This document shows positions 60,541-64,000 of a stretch of 64,000 nt of DNA, one piece after another. Source of the DNA: Eudorina sp. 2006-703-Eu-15 (lineage: Eukaryota; Chlorophyta; Chlorophyceae; Chlamydomonadales; Volvocaceae); the NCBI GenBank assembly GCA_003117195.1, contig BDSI01000017.1, positions 919,362 through 983,361 of the forward strand, read 5' to 3'. Numbering within the stretch: the stretch's first letter is position 1; each line of letters opens with the position of its first letter. Under the pieces are notes generated by a model, which did not search any database, was not told the DNA's origin, and saw only the letters and a program-made list of their open reading frames with translations. Position numbers and translations under genes: made by a program.

Positions 60541-60873
60541 TTAGTTGCTATCCGTCTTTTTCTGCTCCTCGGGCTTCTTGGGCTCATCCGCCATGCCGGC
60601 CTTCAGCTCCTCGCTGAATTCGTTGGCAGCAGTCTGGAAGCTCTTGACCGTCTTCCCAAGGCTCTTGCCAAGCTCCGGCAGCTTGCTGGGCCCGAAAATA
60701 ATCGCAGCCACACCCGCAATCACAGCCACCTCTGGGAGACCGAGCCCGAAGAGGCCTTGGCAGGCGACTTGTCGACTACGTGGGCTTGCAACACGCGAAG
60801 ATATGGGTGCGACCCTGGCACTGCGCTGCGGCCGCCCTCCGATGGTGCTGCTGTGAACGCTGCGGCACAACAT
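60541..60873 (-). CDS. THA4: Thylakoid twin-arginine translocase subunit TatA/THA4
   Basis: An intronless 110-codon ORF from ATG at 60873. A Ser/Arg-rich chloroplast transit peptide (about residues 1-39) precedes the mature part GLFGLGLPEVAVIAGVAAII, which is the single membrane span. Then come the TatA/B signature FGPSKLPELGKSLGK, an amphipathic helix and a charged tail rich in Lys, Glu and Pro. The short length favours TatA (THA4) over HCF106/TatB, which is about twice as long. It pairs with cpTatC to move folded proteins across the thylakoid membrane using the proton gradient. It is divergent from the LRR gene. Confidence 0.93.
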   Translation of the reverse strand: MLCRSVHSSTIGGRPQRSARVAPISSRVASPRSRQVACQGLFGLGLPEVAVIAGVAAIIFGPSKLPELGKSLGKTVKSFQTAANEFSEELKAGMADEPKKPEEQKKTDSN

Positions 60874-61742
60874 GGTTGATGGAGCGTACTATACGATTTG
60901 GGTTGTGTCAACGTAGGATGTCTTTGGTCTCCGTCTCAGACGGCGCAAAGGATTTTGAGCTCTAGGGTCGGTGTCAGATCTGAATTTTGAGACCAGAACG
61001 TACGCGTAGTAGGCGACAAACAAATTGCTGCGGCAGATCAAACAAGGGAGTGACAACGTACGGCACTGCGTCGTTTCTATTCAGACTCGAAACTGACTTT
61101 CAAACCAGAATCGACTAAGAGACGATTTGGCATACGCACTCACTGTCTACCATGCTTGGACTGTTGAACACAGAGCTTTTGTTCAAGCTGCGGAAGATAC
61201 CCTCCTGTTCGCGAAACATAGAATTCCTTTGTGACATTTTAATATATTCATTAACCTTGAATTAACTGTGGGGCGCTAGTTTGCTTTTTCATCCTCACTA
61301 GGTAAAAACTAGCACTGCCTTCACGTTCACGATGCCCAACCGGCATGATGCTGACGATGATGATGATGACTTGTTGGAAGGTAGGGAGGTCCACATTAGG
61401 GTGTGTATTTGTCCTTACACATGTGCTCGCGTTCGCGGGTGTTCCGTTCTGCACGCAAACGTGATCCGGACGTCTGTATTATACGTGCATTGTCTGTCAC
61501 GAAGCTTTGCGTGTGCCGGAGCGTCTCTACCTCTCGTGCAACGCGTCTAGCCGATACTATCCATAGGTGCAAAGTTACGGCTAACAAAGAGGCCCTCTGC
61601 CGATTGTAGGCCTGATGTGGGTTTAACATACGTGGATTTCGCATAGCATGCGGTGGCACGCCTTTCGGACGCATCGTTACACGCCTTCAGTGTTCCAGGC
61701 GACCCGCATCACTGTACGGGCGTTAATCCGCTTACGCTTCCC
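60874..61742. other. Spacer between THA4 and the LRR gene
   Basis: About 870 bp between divergent genes, with both 5' regions. Nothing coding was identified. A GATGATGATGATGA run lies near 61345-61370. Confidence 0.45.
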
Positions 61743-63774
61743 ATGAGCTGCTGGGCCCGCGAGTTACTCGGCGTTTCTGGTAGCGTCCGGCGGAGCCTCC
61801 CGTCCACTTTTGGAACTTTCGTGGTACCCGGAACAGCTCGAGAGCCGCTTGCCGTTCGACCACGCACCCGCCACCAACAGGTCCTGAGTGCTGCACTATT
61901 GAAGCTGCCCCTGCGCAACCCTCAGTGCTTGAGCACGTCCATAGGAGAAGCCCCGGCCGCGTCATTGCACACGCATGCCCTGCATCCGCTCATGTCCTGT
62001 GAGTGTACAACCGCTCCTACGTGTTTCGTGCTCTCGCCCTTCCCGCACACAGACGAGCTGCCCGAGGAGGATCAGTTCGGGCGGGTCCGCTACCTGGAGC
62101 TGTGTCGGGAGCTGGGCATCAGCCCGGTTTCCCAGATCCTCAAGTACCTGGAGCTGGAGGCGCTGCACGTGGAGCACTACGGTGCGCAGCGGCCGGGCTG
62201 CCGGAGGAGGGGGGGAGGGGAACAGCGGCCGCAGGCCGCCGGACATGCCGCCGGATGAGGGGTTGTAGGGCACGACAGGGGTCCGAACAGCCCCACTGGC
62301 TGGGTTTGCGAGGGCGGAGCCACGTCCGTGGACAGCGTTGCTTACCGTATTGCCGGTAGCTTGTTGGCTGACGTGGAGGATGATAGCGCACTGGCGTCCT
62401 GTGTTCCAGCCGTATCCGCTCCGTTGCTACGTCCCAACGCGGTTTCTGTTCCCCCTCTGGACTGGCCCGGGTGGTCCAGGCCTGGGGCTCAAGGGCATCC
62501 GGGCGCTGGCTGGCGCGCTGCGCATCAACCAGAACGTGACGGTGCTGCGGCTGGCGGACAACGCCATCCCGGACGAGGGCTGCGGGGAGCTGCTGCGGAT
62601 GCTGCTGGATAACAGCAGCGTCACGCTGCTGGACCTGTCGGGCAACCGGATGGGGCAGACGGGCTCGAAGGCGCTGGCAGACCTGCTCATGTCGCGGGTG
62701 GGTGGTGCGGCCAGGAGTGGCTGTGAGGGGCGAGCAGTGGGTGGACAAGGGATGGGGGATAGGGGCAGTGGACGAGAGCGGGTGTGAGGTGTGAGGGGCG
62801 CGGAGGGCGATGACGTGGAGTCAGGTGTGAGGCGGATGGAGCCTATCTCCAGGAACTGGCCCTGATCCGGATATCCCTACCTGCGCGGGTGGGCGGGGGC
62901 GGTTGTGTGACAGCTTTGCGTTCGGCTCTACGTGCGCGCCCCTTGACGATCATGCCCTGGCCTGGCTTGTGCACTCGTCCGGCCGCCCACTGACCCACCC
63001 CACACACCCGCTTGTACCGCCCACTGCGCTGGCCTTCACTCAGAACACCGTCCTCCGCAGCCTTACGCTGGCAAAGATGAAGCTGGGGGACCGCGAGGGG
63101 GTGCTGCTGGGCAACTGCCTGGAGAATAATACGGCGCTGCGGCAGTTGGACCTGTCCAGCAACGACCTGGGGGAGAAGACGGCGCATGCGCTCGGGCAGG
63201 TGCGGGCTGGCGGAGGGGAATGGAGCAAAGATGGGACGGAGGGGATGTCGCGTGAAAATGAACCCAGGGTGCAGCTGGGTACCCCGGAGGGGATGCGGCG
63301 GGTCCTGCTGGGGACGGCATGTATCCCGTCCAGAGGAGCTTCGTACGGGGCTGGACGAAGGAAGGGATACATGCCATCTAGGCGCCTGCTGGCTCACCAA
63401 CCCTAGCATGGGCAGTGCGTGGCCCATGTAGAGTGCGGGGTCGTCTACGGCTTTCAGTACCACGCCTTCCTTGTCGTCTGCACGGTGCTGAGCATCTAAT
63501 GGGCGTGAGGAAGCAGCTTGATAGGGCCCAGCAGGCCCGTTCAGGGAGCTTCCTGCAGAGTGCGGCCCGAGGCAAATGGACGACAACCCGTGTCCCACCC
63601 GCCACCACCCGGCCCCGTGACCCGCGCTCTACCCACCTCCCGGCTCTGTGATCCGCCCTGCAGGTGCTCATGGTGAACCTAGGGCTGACGGACCTGAACC
63701 TCTCCTGGAATAAGCTGCGGCCGCGGGGGGTAGCTCACCTGGCGGAGGGCCTCAAACCCAACCTCACGTTGCAG
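61743..63774 (+). CDS. LRRC74-like leucine-rich-repeat protein (5' part)
   Basis: Exons 61743-61998, 62053-62181, 62480-62697, 63044-63199 and 63664-63774, all phase-consistent; the gene continues past the right side. After a Ser/Arg/Pro-rich N-terminus (MSCWARELLGVSG...), exon 2 has FGRVRYLELCRELGISPVSQ, then LELEALHVEHYG, the entry motif of LRRC74A/B. Ribonuclease-inhibitor-type LRRs follow: NVTVLRLADNAIPDEGCGEL, SVTLLDLSGNRMGQTG, ALRQLDLSSNDLGEKTAHAL and LTDLNLSWNKLRPRGVAHL, each about 28 residues. Such LRR proteins bind partners and have no enzyme activity; relatives occur in ciliated organisms. The first intron is only 54 nt. The last visible donor appears to be GC (CAG|GCGAGG), so the end at 63774 is uncertain, as is the start. 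Confidence 0.78.
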
Positions 63775-64000
63775 GCGAGGAAGGGTCGCCTCGGGAGGGG
63801 GAGGATGGGGTCTATCTGCGGGGCCCCGTTCGGATACACATTCTTGATATATCCGCGAAAGACCGCATCACGGCCCAATCTGGCCCGGGGGAGCGATGGC
63901 CCGCCAGATGCCTGGTCACTGCATCGCTGCGCACCGCTCTCAAGGAGCACCGCAGCAGCTCATGTGTTCATCCCCTGTGCTGTGCGCGAGTCGCCGCAGT

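Overview
The window is nuclear DNA of a green alga, most likely a volvocine (Chlamydomonas/Gonium/Volvox group). The signs are GC-rich, densely intron-split genes, many short phase-consistent exons, TGTAA-type poly(A) signals, long Ala/Gly/Ser/Gln-rich stretches inside proteins, a chloroplast Tat translocase subunit, and a family-typical mixture of transposon debris in introns. Gene calls below come from reading splice sites and checking that every exon joint keeps frame.

Positions 1-42921 (minus strand) are taken up by one enormous gene that runs off the left edge. I could link 33 exons whose phases agree across the whole stretch, apart from two damaged places (the 81-bp repeat array at about 2.04-4.01 kb and a one-base slip near 18.18 kb). 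The product exceeds about 9,900 residues inside the window. It carries six dynein/midasin-type AAA+ modules (P-loops near 39.46, 36.53, 35.18, 33.80, 30.52 and 27.84 kb), then about 5,700 residues of helical linker, an ASPM/SPD-2/Hydin-like Ig-fold block, a Gln/Pro-rich block and a 27-residue Gly/Ala/Ser repeat. It resembles midasin (MDN1/Rea1) in AAA architecture but is roughly twice its length and has parts midasin lacks. It is the main candidate for something undescribed. Its introns hold a retroelement gag-like gene (6254-7834), a TA-flanked terminal-inverted-repeat element (17065-17643) and two AT-rich blocks.

Positions 42922-45005 show no recognisable gene. A compact group of ordinary housekeeping genes follows: a V-ATPase assembly factor of the VMA12/TMEM199 family (45321-46798, minus); a complete WDR3/UTP12 SSU-processome protein (47661-55265, minus, 14 exons, 961 aa); a divergently transcribed UMP/CMP kinase (55922-58073, plus, 6 exons); a DMAC1/TMEM261-like small membrane protein (58741-59013, minus) lying only 97 bp downstream of TMA7 (59115-59988, minus), a possible two-cistron transcript; thylakoid TatA/THA4 (60541-60873, minus, intronless); and the 5' part of an LRRC74-like leucine-rich-repeat gene that runs toward the right edge (from 61743, plus).

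WDR3 (40S processing), TMA7 (translation machinery) and the midasin-like giant (midasin itself works on 60S particles) hint at a ribosome theme, but plant and algal gene order is rarely functional and I treat this as coincidence unless shown otherwise.
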